Shown: positions 1 through 6,833 of the stretch, piece by piece
Layout: the number at the start of each line of letters is the position of its first letter
Numbering within the stretch: the first letter of the stretch is position 1
Assembly (NCBI GenBank): GCA_002402245.1
Contig: NVVP01000076.1
Location: 1-9,180, forward strand
Length of the DNA stretch: 9,180 nucleotides
Reading direction: 5' to 3'
From: Gammaproteobacteria bacterium
GTDB taxonomy: Bacteria; Pseudomonadota; Gammaproteobacteria; Nitrosococcales; Methylophagaceae
Translations under genes and position numbers: made by a program
The notes under the pieces: model-generated
What the model was told of the DNA's origin: nothing
The model's input: the letters and a program-made list of their open reading frames with translations, nothing else
The model's database searches: none

Positions 1-213
1 GCATTTGTAAAAATTACATCGGGAGAAGAATGTTATTGCTTTACGAAGAATGGCATAAGAGAGGAGCACCCACGTTATTATGGGAGGAACTCACGACTTA
101 TATTAGGTGATACCCACGGCAAAGTTAGACTGAAATATAGCGACAAACAGGGAGTAATACCGCATAAATAAAAGGGCATTTCTCTTGAGGGAAAAGCGTT
201 ACTCTTGATGAGT

Positions 214-228
214 ATTCGCTAGGCGAAT
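214..228 (-). repeat. Small perfect hairpin, ATTCGC-TAG-GCGAAT
   Basis: A 6-bp perfect stem with a 3-base loop lies 63 bp beyond the stop codon of the leftward response regulator gene. It could help end that transcript or protect its 3' end. No T-run follows on either strand, so it does not qualify as an intrinsic terminator. It may be chance. Confidence 0.3.
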
Positions 229-261
229 TAAAGACTCTCTTGAAGTGGTAGAAGTGAGTAA

Positions 262-281
262 TCAGCTGACAACACGTGTTG
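262..281. repeat. Two abutting perfect palindromes (TCAGCTGA and CAACACGTGTTG)
   Basis: An 8-bp palindrome at 262-269 directly abuts a 12-bp perfect palindrome at 270-281, ending 9 bp before the stop codon of the response regulator gene. A 12-bp perfect dyad with a CACGTG core is the kind of site a dimeric regulator binds. The position downstream of the only gene nearby argues against a simple operator for it, unless a rightward or leftward promoter for an unseen gene lies here. The sequence is observed directly; any function is a guess. Confidence 0.3.
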
Positions 282-290
282 AAATCCAGC

Positions 291-932
291 TTAATTGTTA
301 GTAATCACGCCACTTTGTATTGCCAAACGGACTAACTCTACCGCTGAGCTGATACCCAGTTTTTGTTTAAGGGTTGATTGATAGTTAGCCACTGTTTTAT
401 GACTAATATTTAGATTATGTGCAATGGCATCAATATGAAAACCTTCTGCTAGCATTCTGAATACTTCGAACTCTCTAGTGGATAAACTTTTCAGTGGGTC
501 ATATTCTCCAGAAAGATCTTGCAGTACAATTTTTTGAGAAATACTCGAGCTGATATAGCCCACTCCTGCTGCGGCTTCACGCACGGCGACAACTAGATTA
601 TCTGCTGGCTCCGATTTAATCACATAACTCCGCGCTCCAGCAGACAGAGCCTGTGTTGCCGATGCGGTATTTTCATGCATGGTGAACACCACTATTTTTG
701 CCTTAGGATCTTTTTGTACAATTCTTCGTAATGCTTCAAGCCCCCCAATTCCTGGCATGGATAAATCCATGACGACCACATCAAATTCTGTGCTTTTGCA
801 AATAAGGCAGGCTTGCTCGCCACTGCCGGCTTCTTCCACTACCTCAATATCACCGTTAAGCTCCAGCAGCCGACGTAATCCAGACCGAACTACCTCATGA
901 TCATCAACTAATAAAACACGAATTTTTTTCAT
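291..932 (-). CDS. NarL/FixJ-family response regulator, GacA/UvrY-like
   Basis: This is a two-component response regulator of 213 residues, the usual length. Residues 1-120 form a receiver domain: the acidic pair D10/D11, phosphoacceptor D56 in VVVMD, switch T84 and K106 are all present, so it should be phosphorylatable. The stretch MPGIGGLEA (59-67) is typical of GacA/UvrY regulators. Residues about 149-207 form a LuxR-type helix-turn-helix beginning LSTRE, with the recognition region around NISHKTVANY. It is a cytoplasmic DNA-binding protein. No histidine kinase gene is in the window, so its sensor is encoded elsewhere (an orphan, as GacA/UvrY usually is). It lies 134 bp behind the TolC-type gene on the same strand, so it may be read through from the secretion operon or from its own weak promoter. 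The start codon ATG has only a weak Shine-Dalgarno (AGACGG). Family assignment is firm; the GacA-like subgroup is inferred from residue pattern only. Confidence 0.93.
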   Translation of the reverse strand: MKKIRVLLVDDHEVVRSGLRRLLELNGDIEVVEEAGSGEQACLICKSTEFDVVVMDLSMPGIGGLEALRRIVQKDPKAKIVVFTMHENTASATQALSAGARSYVIKSEPADNLVVAVREAAAGVGYISSSISQKIVLQDLSGEYDPLKSLSTREFEVFRMLAEGFHIDAIAHNLNISHKTVANYQSTLKQKLGISSAVELVRLAIQSGVITNN

Positions 933-958
933 TCCGTCTGCTCTTTATAAATGAGAGG

Positions 959-1047
959 AAAGTGAATCTTGCGATAGTGTTCGACATGTAATTTCATTTT
1001 AAATAAACCTCATATCTACATAACGTTCTGCTCAATGAATTCACTTT
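959..1047. repeat. 9-bp inverted repeat in the gap between the TolC-type gene and the regulator
   Basis: AAAGTGAAT at 959-967 is the exact reverse complement of ATTCACTTT at 1039-1047, with 71 bp between. Both arms are inside the 134-bp intergenic gap, which is AT-rich and has no classical terminator. The arms could be paired operator half-sites or the base of a long RNA hairpin, but a match of this size can occur by chance in AT-rich DNA. Confidence 0.25.
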
Positions 1048-1066
1048 TATTTTTAATACAATATTA

Positions 1067-2410
1067 TTAATAACTAACAAAATACGTCGACACTTTTTGT
1101 AAATCAGTTAAATTAAGTGTGCCTGCCACTTTGCGTAAATTAATGTAACTTTGTAAATAGTTGTATCGTGCTAGAGACAAATCACGCTTTGCTTCAAATA
1201 ATTGTTTAGCCGCATTTAATCCATCAGAATTAGTCCGTGTTCCTGCTTTAATACTCTTGTGGGTCGCTTCGACTAATAAGGCGGCTGATTTAACGGCAAT
1301 TTCAAGTGCATTCAATTTACGCTCACCATTTGCCACTGCATTAAATTGCCTTTGCAGATCAATCATTACATTATTAATCTTACCATCACGTGACGCATGG
1401 GCTTTTTTAAGTTGAGATTGTGCCTGACTAGTATAGGCTGAGACTGAGCCACCGGCATAGATCGGCACGGTGAGTTGTAAGCCAATAGATCGTGTGGTGG
1501 CCGTTTGATTAAAGCTACTCACTGTATCGGAGGTTTTTCTATTCAGGCTGGCCACCATTTCTAATTTGGGTAGATAGCCTGCTCGCCTACGATTAACATT
1601 TTCTTCGGCAACAGTAACGTTATAGCGTTCGGCATTAATTTCAGCATTATGCTGTAAGGCAATGTGTTGCCACTCAGCTAAGCTTTCTGGCCACATGGCT
1701 TGAACTTTAAACTCATCGGCCAAATGATTTAACATCACCACTTGTTGGCCGACTATTTTTGATAATGTACTACGTTCATTATTTAACGCATCTTGTGCAT
1801 CAATAACTTCAGCCTCAGCTAAATCGTACTTTGCCTGAGATTCTATGGTGTCGGTTATTGTACCTTCGCCATAGCGATACCTTTTTTCATTTGATATTTT
1901 TTGTTCGGCATAAGCTTCACGCTGAGCCACTGCTAAGGCAAGTACATCTTCGGCATATAAAGCAGCTGCGTATTTATTAAACACGCGCATGATAAATTCT
2001 TGAGTGCGAATAACAAACTCTTGATTGCTTAACATTGTTTGCGCCTTACCCAAGCGGTTTCGTGCCATGGCATCATAATTAATTAAAGGCATACGCAATT
2101 GAAGTAAGCCGACTTCACTATCATAATTACGGTTTTCTACTTGGCTAGTTTGGGAATTTTCCAGCTTAATTTTAGCTTTGTTTTTCTGTTTTAAATAATT
2201 AGCCGTAATCACCGGTAACAGACTTGCTCGACCAATTTTTTGATATTGCTGACCGGCTTGATTGTCAAAATAAGCCGCTTTATAAATTTCATCATGCTCT
2301 AAGGCTAATTGATAGGCTTGTTCAAGCCCGCCTGAAAACGTATTTGAAAATGAAATCGCAGGATAAAATAGCACCATGATGAATATAGAAATATAAGGTA
2401 TTAAAGTCAT
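1067..2410 (-). CDS. TolC-family outer-membrane channel of a type I secretion system (PrtF/AprF-like)
   Basis: This encodes a 447-residue outer-membrane efflux protein. Such proteins trimerise into a beta-barrel with a long periplasmic alpha-helical tunnel, the exit duct for a type I secretion substrate. Residues 1-22 look like a signal peptide (hydrophobic core IPYISIFIMVLFYPAI, probable cleavage after SFS), followed by LEQAYQLALEHDEIYKAA, the typical start of a mature TolC-family helix. Two OEP-type halves follow, each with long Ala/Gln/Glu-rich helices. In the second half, GLQLTVPIYAGGSV (about 328-341) marks the conserved strand region. Length fits the TIGR01844 type I outer-membrane class. 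The ATG lies 2 bp after the adaptor stop codon, and the Shine-Dalgarno (AGAGGAATAAGG) is inside the adaptor's end, so the genes are translationally coupled. Operon position next to the ABC and adaptor genes makes a dedicated secretion role much more likely than general drug efflux. Confidence 0.93.
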   Translation of the reverse strand: MTLIPYISIFIMVLFYPAISFSNTFSGGLEQAYQLALEHDEIYKAAYFDNQAGQQYQKIGRASLLPVITANYLKQKNKAKIKLENSQTSQVENRNYDSEVGLLQLRMPLINYDAMARNRLGKAQTMLSNQEFVIRTQEFIMRVFNKYAAALYAEDVLALAVAQREAYAEQKISNEKRYRYGEGTITDTIESQAKYDLAEAEVIDAQDALNNERSTLSKIVGQQVVMLNHLADEFKVQAMWPESLAEWQHIALQHNAEINAERYNVTVAEENVNRRRAGYLPKLEMVASLNRKTSDTVSSFNQTATTRSIGLQLTVPIYAGGSVSAYTSQAQSQLKKAHASRDGKINNVMIDLQRQFNAVANGERKLNALEIAVKSAALLVEATHKSIKAGTRTNSDGLNAAKQLFEAKRDLSLARYNYLQSYINLRKVAGTLNLTDLQKVSTYFVSY

Positions 2411-2412
2411 CC

Positions 2413-3750
2413 TTATTCCTCTGACATGGAAACTTTAAGGTGATCATAAAATGGCTTAAGCAAATAGTTCATCATGGTACGCTCGCCTGTTTTTACAAAC
2501 ATTTCTACTGGCATTCCCGCCTTAATTTGTAGGTCTGCAAGCATTGACATACCCTCTTCTGTCACCTTAATGACGACTTTATAATATGGTTGGCCAGTAT
2601 TTTCATCAGTAAACCGATCAGCTGATATTTGGCTGAGTTCACCCGGAATATGAGGCGTTATATTACGGTTAAAGGCGGTGAACATTAAGTCTACCTGTAA
2701 ACCTAAATAGACTTTATCAATTAAATGCACAGGCAAATTGCCATTGATGACCAATACATCTTCACTTGGCACAATGTCCATCATTCTAAAACCAGAATTA
2801 ACCACGGCCCCCTTGGTAAACACACTTAAACCCACGACTGTGCCTGAAACAGGAGCTTTAACCAGTACTTTAGCTAAGTCATAATCTAAATTATTCAATT
2901 GACTGGCAAGCGCATCCACCTGTTTTTGTGCTTCGGATAACTGGGTTCTTACTTCTTTTTGGTAGTCTTGCAGGCGCTTTTTCTTTTTTAACCTAAGTTC
3001 TGCAATCTGCCGTCTGCCTAAGCCAATATTACCTGTTGTTTCAGCAATCATGGCATTAATTTGGGCATTAGATTGTTCTAATTCCAATAAGCGATTGCGG
3101 GCAACATAGCCTTGCTTGGTCAGCTCTCGAATGCCCTGCAATTGCTCACTAATAAATTGCAGCTGCATTTTTTTATTCTCAAGTGATTGTTCTAGACCTT
3201 TTGTTTGCAAGCCTATGCCAGAGATACTTTCATCTACCGCTGATAATTCGCTTTTTAACGAACTTTGCCGAGAAGAGAACACTTGTTTCTGTGACAGTAA
3301 ATAATGTGCTACTCGCTGATCATCTTTTATATCGAGCAATGCTTGAGGAAACACAATTTCTGTCAGGCCATCTCGTTCAGCCATTAATCGAGCCTCTGTC
3401 GCCAGTGCAATTCTGTATTGCACTCTATTGGTATCGGCATTGGCTTTGACTTGTACATTATTCATCCGGATCAATACATCACCGATGTTAACTTTATCGC
3501 CTTCTTTGACTAGAATTTCTTCTATTGTGCCGCCATCTTCGTGTTGAACTGCTTTTCTATTTGTGGCCACCGCGACGGTGCCACTTAGAGGCACGCCTTT
3601 ATCGAGTGGTGCCAATAATGCCCATAATAAAAACCCACCTAAGCCTAAAATCACAATCAACCAGCCTAATCGCATGTATTTTATAACGTCTGCGTTTAAG
3701 CCATTTAATAGCTCCTTATGAGAAGGGAGTTCAGTCGCCACGCTACTCAT
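2413..3750 (-). CDS. HlyD-family type I secretion membrane-fusion (adaptor) protein, PrtE-like
   Basis: This encodes a 445-residue periplasmic adaptor that bridges the inner-membrane ABC transporter and the TolC-type channel. A short cytoplasmic N-terminus is followed by one membrane span (about 29-48, GWLIVILGLGGFLLWALLAP). A first half-lipoyl region is at about 67-97 (HEDGGTIEEILVKEGDKV), long coiled-coil helices at about 155-290, the second half-lipoyl at about 295-310 (VKAPVSGTVVGL), and a beta-barrel to the C-terminus. The motifs GMPVEMFVKTGERT (412-425) and YLLKPFYDHL near the end are the classic signature of the PrtE/HlyD group. Its ATG overlaps the TGA of the ABC gene in ATGA (3747-3750). 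An AAGGAG Shine-Dalgarno lies about 11 bases upstream within the ABC gene. No residue of note is missing. Confidence 0.96.
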   Translation of the reverse strand: MSSVATELPSHKELLNGLNADVIKYMRLGWLIVILGLGGFLLWALLAPLDKGVPLSGTVAVATNRKAVQHEDGGTIEEILVKEGDKVNIGDVLIRMNNVQVKANADTNRVQYRIALATEARLMAERDGLTEIVFPQALLDIKDDQRVAHYLLSQKQVFSSRQSSLKSELSAVDESISGIGLQTKGLEQSLENKKMQLQFISEQLQGIRELTKQGYVARNRLLELEQSNAQINAMIAETTGNIGLGRRQIAELRLKKKKRLQDYQKEVRTQLSEAQKQVDALASQLNNLDYDLAKVLVKAPVSGTVVGLSVFTKGAVVNSGFRMMDIVPSEDVLVINGNLPVHLIDKVYLGLQVDLMFTAFNRNITPHIPGELSQISADRFTDENTGQPYYKVVIKVTEEGMSMLADLQIKAGMPVEMFVKTGERTMMNYLLKPFYDHLKVSMSEE

Positions 3751-5477
3751 TTAAGGTTTTGCTCCTTTCTTAATGGCGTAACTTTATGCTGATTTAGTTT
3801 GGATATTGCCGTTAATACTTCTTCACGTGGGCCAAATAACTTAACGCCGCCGTCTACTAGCAATAATAATTTATTACTTAATGCCACGATATTATTACGA
3901 TGAGTAATCATCACAATGGTTTTTCCTCGCTGCTGTAAGTCATGAATAGCATTTACCAAGGCCTGTTCACCTGCATCATCGAGATTTGAATTTGGTTCAT
4001 CTAATACGATTAAAGAAGGATCGTCATACATTGCTCTGGCCAAACCTAAACGTTGTTTTTGTCCACCAGAAAGGCCTGCTCCACCATCACCTAGTAATGT
4101 GTCATAGCCTTGAGGAAAACGTAGAATCATTTCATGACCACCTGAACGCTTTGCTGCTTGCATTACTTTTTCAGGATCAACTTCACCAAAACGAGCAATG
4201 TTTTCACTCACCGTGCCGGCAAATAATTCAATATCCTGTGGTAGATAGCCAATATAGGGGCCTAGTTCCGCTTTGTCCCATTGAAATACATCCGCTCCAT
4301 CTAAACGCACATGTCCAGCGACCAGAGGCCAGATCCCTACCAGTACGCGGGCTAGCGTTGATTTTCCTGCCCCACTTGGCCCAATGACACACAGCACGTC
4401 TTTGGGGACAATCGAAAAACTAATATTACGTAAGGCGGTTACCTCGGCTTCTGGAGGAATAACACTCACGCCTTCAATTGAAAGATTACCGATAGGTTTC
4501 GATAAAGGCATTCCCATTTCACGCGGTGGGTTGGCATTTAATAGTTCAGTTAGGCGAAGATAAGCACTTTTAGCACCACTTAAGCTATTCCACACCCCAA
4601 TAAGCTGCTCAACTGGACTCAATATTCGGCCCATTAGAACGGAGGCCACAATCATCATACCGGGGGTGATTTTATTTTCTAACACCAATAAAGCACCAAA
4701 GCCTAACACCAGTGATTGCAGACTTATTCTGACAAATTTACTTATCGCACTGACAATGCCTGCTTTTTCACTGGCCTCGCCTTGTAACTGTAAAAATTTG
4801 CTTTGTATATTAAACCAACGAGACATTAAGTTGGGCAACATACCCATTGCCTCAATAGCTTCTGCATTACGTAGGTTATTGGTGGCTAAAGTATTTGCTT
4901 TAACGGCCATAGAATTGGCTTCAGCTAAGGTTTTTCTAGACAGAAGGTTGTTAACCACTGCCAATATCATTAATAACACCGCACCAAATAAGGCGAAAAG
5001 GCCTAGCGAAGTATCAAACAGAAAAATAACAAATAGATACACGGGAAACCAAGGTGCATCAAAAAAGGCAAATAATGCATTACCACCGACAAACTGACGA
5101 ATAGTAGTTAAGTCTTGCAAAAACTGGCCAGAGTTCACCCCTGATGTTTTCAAGTTTTGCTCAAAAGCGGCGGTGTAAACACGTTTATTCAATTGCATAT
5201 CCATGCGTGAAGAAACCCGAATTAGCACTACGCTACGAATAAATTCCAATACACTCAATACTAAATACGCCGCTACAATCATCAGTGTAAGCATCAGCAG
5301 TGTGGTTTGATTTTGACTGGCTAATACTCGGTCATACACTTGCAACATATATAAAGCAGGGATCAGCATCATCACATTGATGATGGCACTAAAAAAACCG
5401 ATGGTGATAAATACCGATTTATAGCCTGAGAGAACATCTATAATTTCGTTTTTAGGTAGTTTTAATTTATTAAACAT
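3747..5477 (-). CDS. Type I secretion system permease/ATPase, PrtD/HasD class
   Basis: This encodes a 576-residue ABC half-transporter that dimerises in the inner membrane and pushes an unfolded protein into the adaptor-TolC conduit using ATP. Membrane spans occupy about 22-310 (clear segments at 22-46, 60-85, 142-175 and 252-285). The nucleotide-binding domain follows: Walker A GPSGAGKS (366-373), Q-loop Q414 in YLPQDIELF, signature LSGGQKQR (469-476), Walker B LIVLDEP (489-495) and H-loop H526. All are intact, so it should be active. There is no N-terminal C39 peptidase or peptidase-like domain: the protein begins directly with the transmembrane part. That is the PrtD/AprD/HasD type, which exports proteins carrying an uncleaved C-terminal signal (proteases, lipases, hemophores, RTX-like proteins). 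The start lies 10 bp after the tonB stop with no good Shine-Dalgarno, so translation probably depends on ribosomes finishing tonB. Confidence 0.96.
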   Translation of the reverse strand: MFNKLKLPKNEIIDVLSGYKSVFITIGFFSAIINVMMLIPALYMLQVYDRVLASQNQTTLLMLTLMIVAAYLVLSVLEFIRSVVLIRVSSRMDMQLNKRVYTAAFEQNLKTSGVNSGQFLQDLTTIRQFVGGNALFAFFDAPWFPVYLFVIFLFDTSLGLFALFGAVLLMILAVVNNLLSRKTLAEANSMAVKANTLATNNLRNAEAIEAMGMLPNLMSRWFNIQSKFLQLQGEASEKAGIVSAISKFVRISLQSLVLGFGALLVLENKITPGMMIVASVLMGRILSPVEQLIGVWNSLSGAKSAYLRLTELLNANPPREMGMPLSKPIGNLSIEGVSVIPPEAEVTALRNISFSIVPKDVLCVIGPSGAGKSTLARVLVGIWPLVAGHVRLDGADVFQWDKAELGPYIGYLPQDIELFAGTVSENIARFGEVDPEKVMQAAKRSGGHEMILRFPQGYDTLLGDGGAGLSGGQKQRLGLARAMYDDPSLIVLDEPNSNLDDAGEQALVNAIHDLQQRGKTIVMITHRNNIVALSNKLLLLVDGGVKLFGPREEVLTAISKLNQHKVTPLRKEQNLK

Positions 5478-5487
5478 TGGTAAATGG

Positions 5488-6396
5488 CTACTGTAGGGCC
5501 AGTCTAAAATCGACAGGCACTGTTACATTGAATGTTTTACCCGATAACCTGCCCTGTACAGGTAATCTAGCCACGGCTTTACGTAACATCGCCAGTGCTT
5601 CTTTATCTAATATTTTGTGGCCAGAGGAATCGAGTAACACCACTTCAATCAATTTCCCCTTACTAAATCTAGCCACCACTTTGACTTCGCCTTGCCAGTT
5701 ACGCCTAATTGCCAGTTGTGGATATTTTTTATGCCTACCCACCATGTCATATAGCGATTTGCCATAATTATCTGATGCTTTTTTATTACTAGCCGCTTCC
5801 TGTAATGCCATTTCATTAGCGAAGTCAGAATTACCATTTGCTGAATTTTTAACTGAAGAACTGGTAGTAGTCGAGGTATTTGCTGCTATCTGTGTGGTAT
5901 CTGTTGTTTTCACTTCATCTACCGTTTGTACTACTTCTGCCAATTGAGCTTTTTCCACCGGCTTAACTTTTTCTACAGGCTTAATTTGTTTGACGACTTT
6001 AACTTTTTTTACCTTTTTAACAGGTTTAACCTTTTTGGTGGTTTTGACTTTTTTAACCGGCTTCACTTTTTCTATCACAGGTTCTGGTTTTGCTAGCACC
6101 AGATAATCATTAGGAATATCCGGTGTATCTACGGCAAGCACGCGTTCAACTTCTGGCGGCTTGACTATTTCAGGTGGTGGCGGTGGCGTTACTTCGGGTA
6201 TTACAGGCTGGCGTATAACGGTATTAACCTCAACCACGACTCTTCTAGCCGAGGCAGCGGCACCCGGTTCATTCATATCTAAATAAGGATAAATAAAATA
6301 CGCGCCAAGATGAACCAGTAGTGATACAGCAATGGCTAGGCCGAAAAAGTCACCTTGTTTTTTTTCACTCAAATAGGGTGAAGCAATGGCACTCAA
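5488..6396 (-). CDS. tonB: TonB energy-transducing protein with a lysine/valine-rich linker
   Basis: This encodes a 302-residue TonB-family protein, anchored in the inner membrane and spanning the periplasm to pull on TonB-dependent outer-membrane receptors. The single membrane span (about 17-37) carries S25 and H29 in an SxxxH pattern, matching S16/H20 of E. coli TonB, the residues through which ExbB-ExbD energise it. A Pro-rich patch (PPPPP, 71-75) is followed by an unusual Lys/Val segment (110-149) and a Thr/Ser/Asn-rich stretch. The C-terminal domain (about 212-302) has YPQLAIRRNWQGEVKV and the SSGHKILDKEAL motif. The start codon is TTG (6394-6396), with GGCGG five bases upstream. The next Met (residue 41) lies beyond the membrane span, so TTG is the only sensible start. 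It sits 9 bp after exbD. It is longer than E. coli TonB (239 residues), mainly in the linker. Confidence 0.94.
   Translation of the reverse strand: MSAIASPYLSEKKQGDFFGLAIAVSLLVHLGAYFIYPYLDMNEPGAAASARRVVVEVNTVIRQPVIPEVTPPPPPEIVKPPEVERVLAVDTPDIPNDYLVLAKPEPVIEKVKPVKKVKTTKKVKPVKKVKKVKVVKQIKPVEKVKPVEKAQLAEVVQTVDEVKTTDTTQIAANTSTTTSSSVKNSANGNSDFANEMALQEAASNKKASDNYGKSLYDMVGRHKKYPQLAIRRNWQGEVKVVARFSKGKLIEVVLLDSSGHKILDKEALAMLRKAVARLPVQGRLSGKTFNVTVPVDFRLALQ
5950..6069 (-). repeat. Lys/Val-rich imperfect repeat inside tonB (residues 110-149)
   Basis: Forty residues built from variations of VKPVKKVK and VKPVEK contain 18 lysines but only four prolines. On the plus strand the DNA shows as runs of TTTTTT and TTTAAC/TTTAACC motifs. 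Standard TonB linkers are Glu-Pro/Lys-Pro repeats, so this one is unusually basic and proline-poor. Repeat units of this kind can change in number by slippage. Confidence 0.8.
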
Positions 6397-6405
6397 AAGA
6401 GCCGC

Positions 6406-6831
6406 CTAGCTCGGTGACGGTTTATGTGTGTCAGGCAATAACACAAATGTAAACCTAGCAATCCCTGCTCGTTGAATGGTCGCCATTACTTTAGCTACCG
6501 TGCCATATACGGCTTCTTCATCAGCAAAAATCTCTACGGAGTAGTCAGGAGTAGTGCTGGCCAGCACTAGTTCTTGTTCAAGTTCTGCTTGGCTAATTTG
6601 AACCTTATCAAGATAAATATCACCCTCAGCAGTCACACTAATTTTTGCTGCTTCAAGCTTACTATCAGCAATCTCAGCCGTGGCTTTTGGCAATTTAACC
6701 GACACGGCATTCATCATCAGTGGTGCCGTCACAATAAACACTATTAACAACACCAACATCACATCCACCATGGGAGTTATGTTAATTTCACTGACCATGC
6801 CCCCACTAGAATCATAATTATTCATCGACAT
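6406..6831 (-). CDS. exbD: ExbD/TolR-family proton-channel subunit of the TonB motor
   Basis: This encodes a 141-residue biopolymer-transport protein with one membrane span and a periplasmic domain, normal for ExbD. The N-terminal motif VSEINITPMVDVMLVLLIVFIV is the family hallmark. Asp23 within it corresponds to the essential membrane aspartate (D25 of E. coli ExbD) that carries protons. The periplasmic part (about 45-135) has the usual DYSVEIFADEEAVYGTVAKVM pattern. The ATG is preceded by AAGGTGG at a good distance and is 2 bp from the exbB stop, so the two are coupled. ExbD and TolR cannot be fully separated by eye. The neighbouring TonB (not TolA/TolB/Pal) makes ExbD the better name. Confidence 0.95.
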   Translation of the reverse strand: MSMNNYDSSGGMVSEINITPMVDVMLVLLIVFIVTAPLMMNAVSVKLPKATAEIADSKLEAAKISVTAEGDIYLDKVQISQAELEQELVLASTTPDYSVEIFADEEAVYGTVAKVMATIQRAGIARFTFVLLPDTHKPSPS

Positions 6832-6833
6832 GC

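Larger units (their letters stand above)
1..290. other. Gene-poor region left of the response regulator; no identified gene
   Basis: No recognisable gene lies here. On the plus strand a frame enters from the left edge and stays open to a TAA at 169-171 (56 codons). Its translation has no motif I recognise, and 56 open codons is not remarkable by chance. A competing plus frame starts with ATG at 30 behind a GGGAGAAGA stretch and ends with TGA at 108-110 (26 codons). The two overlap in different frames, so at most one is real, or the region is a decayed gene. The right part (about 172-290) looks non-coding and holds small palindromes plus three copies of CTCTTGA at 182, 202 and 237. It lies downstream of the leftward response regulator gene, so it would be that gene's 3' untranslated region or the tail of a convergent gene. 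Confidence 0.4.

Noticed and set aside
155..167. TAATACCGCATAA resembles a stretch of bacterial 16S rRNA
   Set aside because: Only 13 bases match and the flanks show no rRNA sequence; coincidence.
3986..4387. A 133-residue plus-strand frame opposite the ABC ATPase domain
   Set aside because: It is antisense to conserved Walker and signature motifs, has His/Leu-rich composition typical of a shadow frame, and shows no ribosome binding site.
4666..5097. A 143-residue plus-strand frame opposite the ABC transmembrane region
   Set aside because: It is a shadow of the confirmed transporter gene with no independent support.
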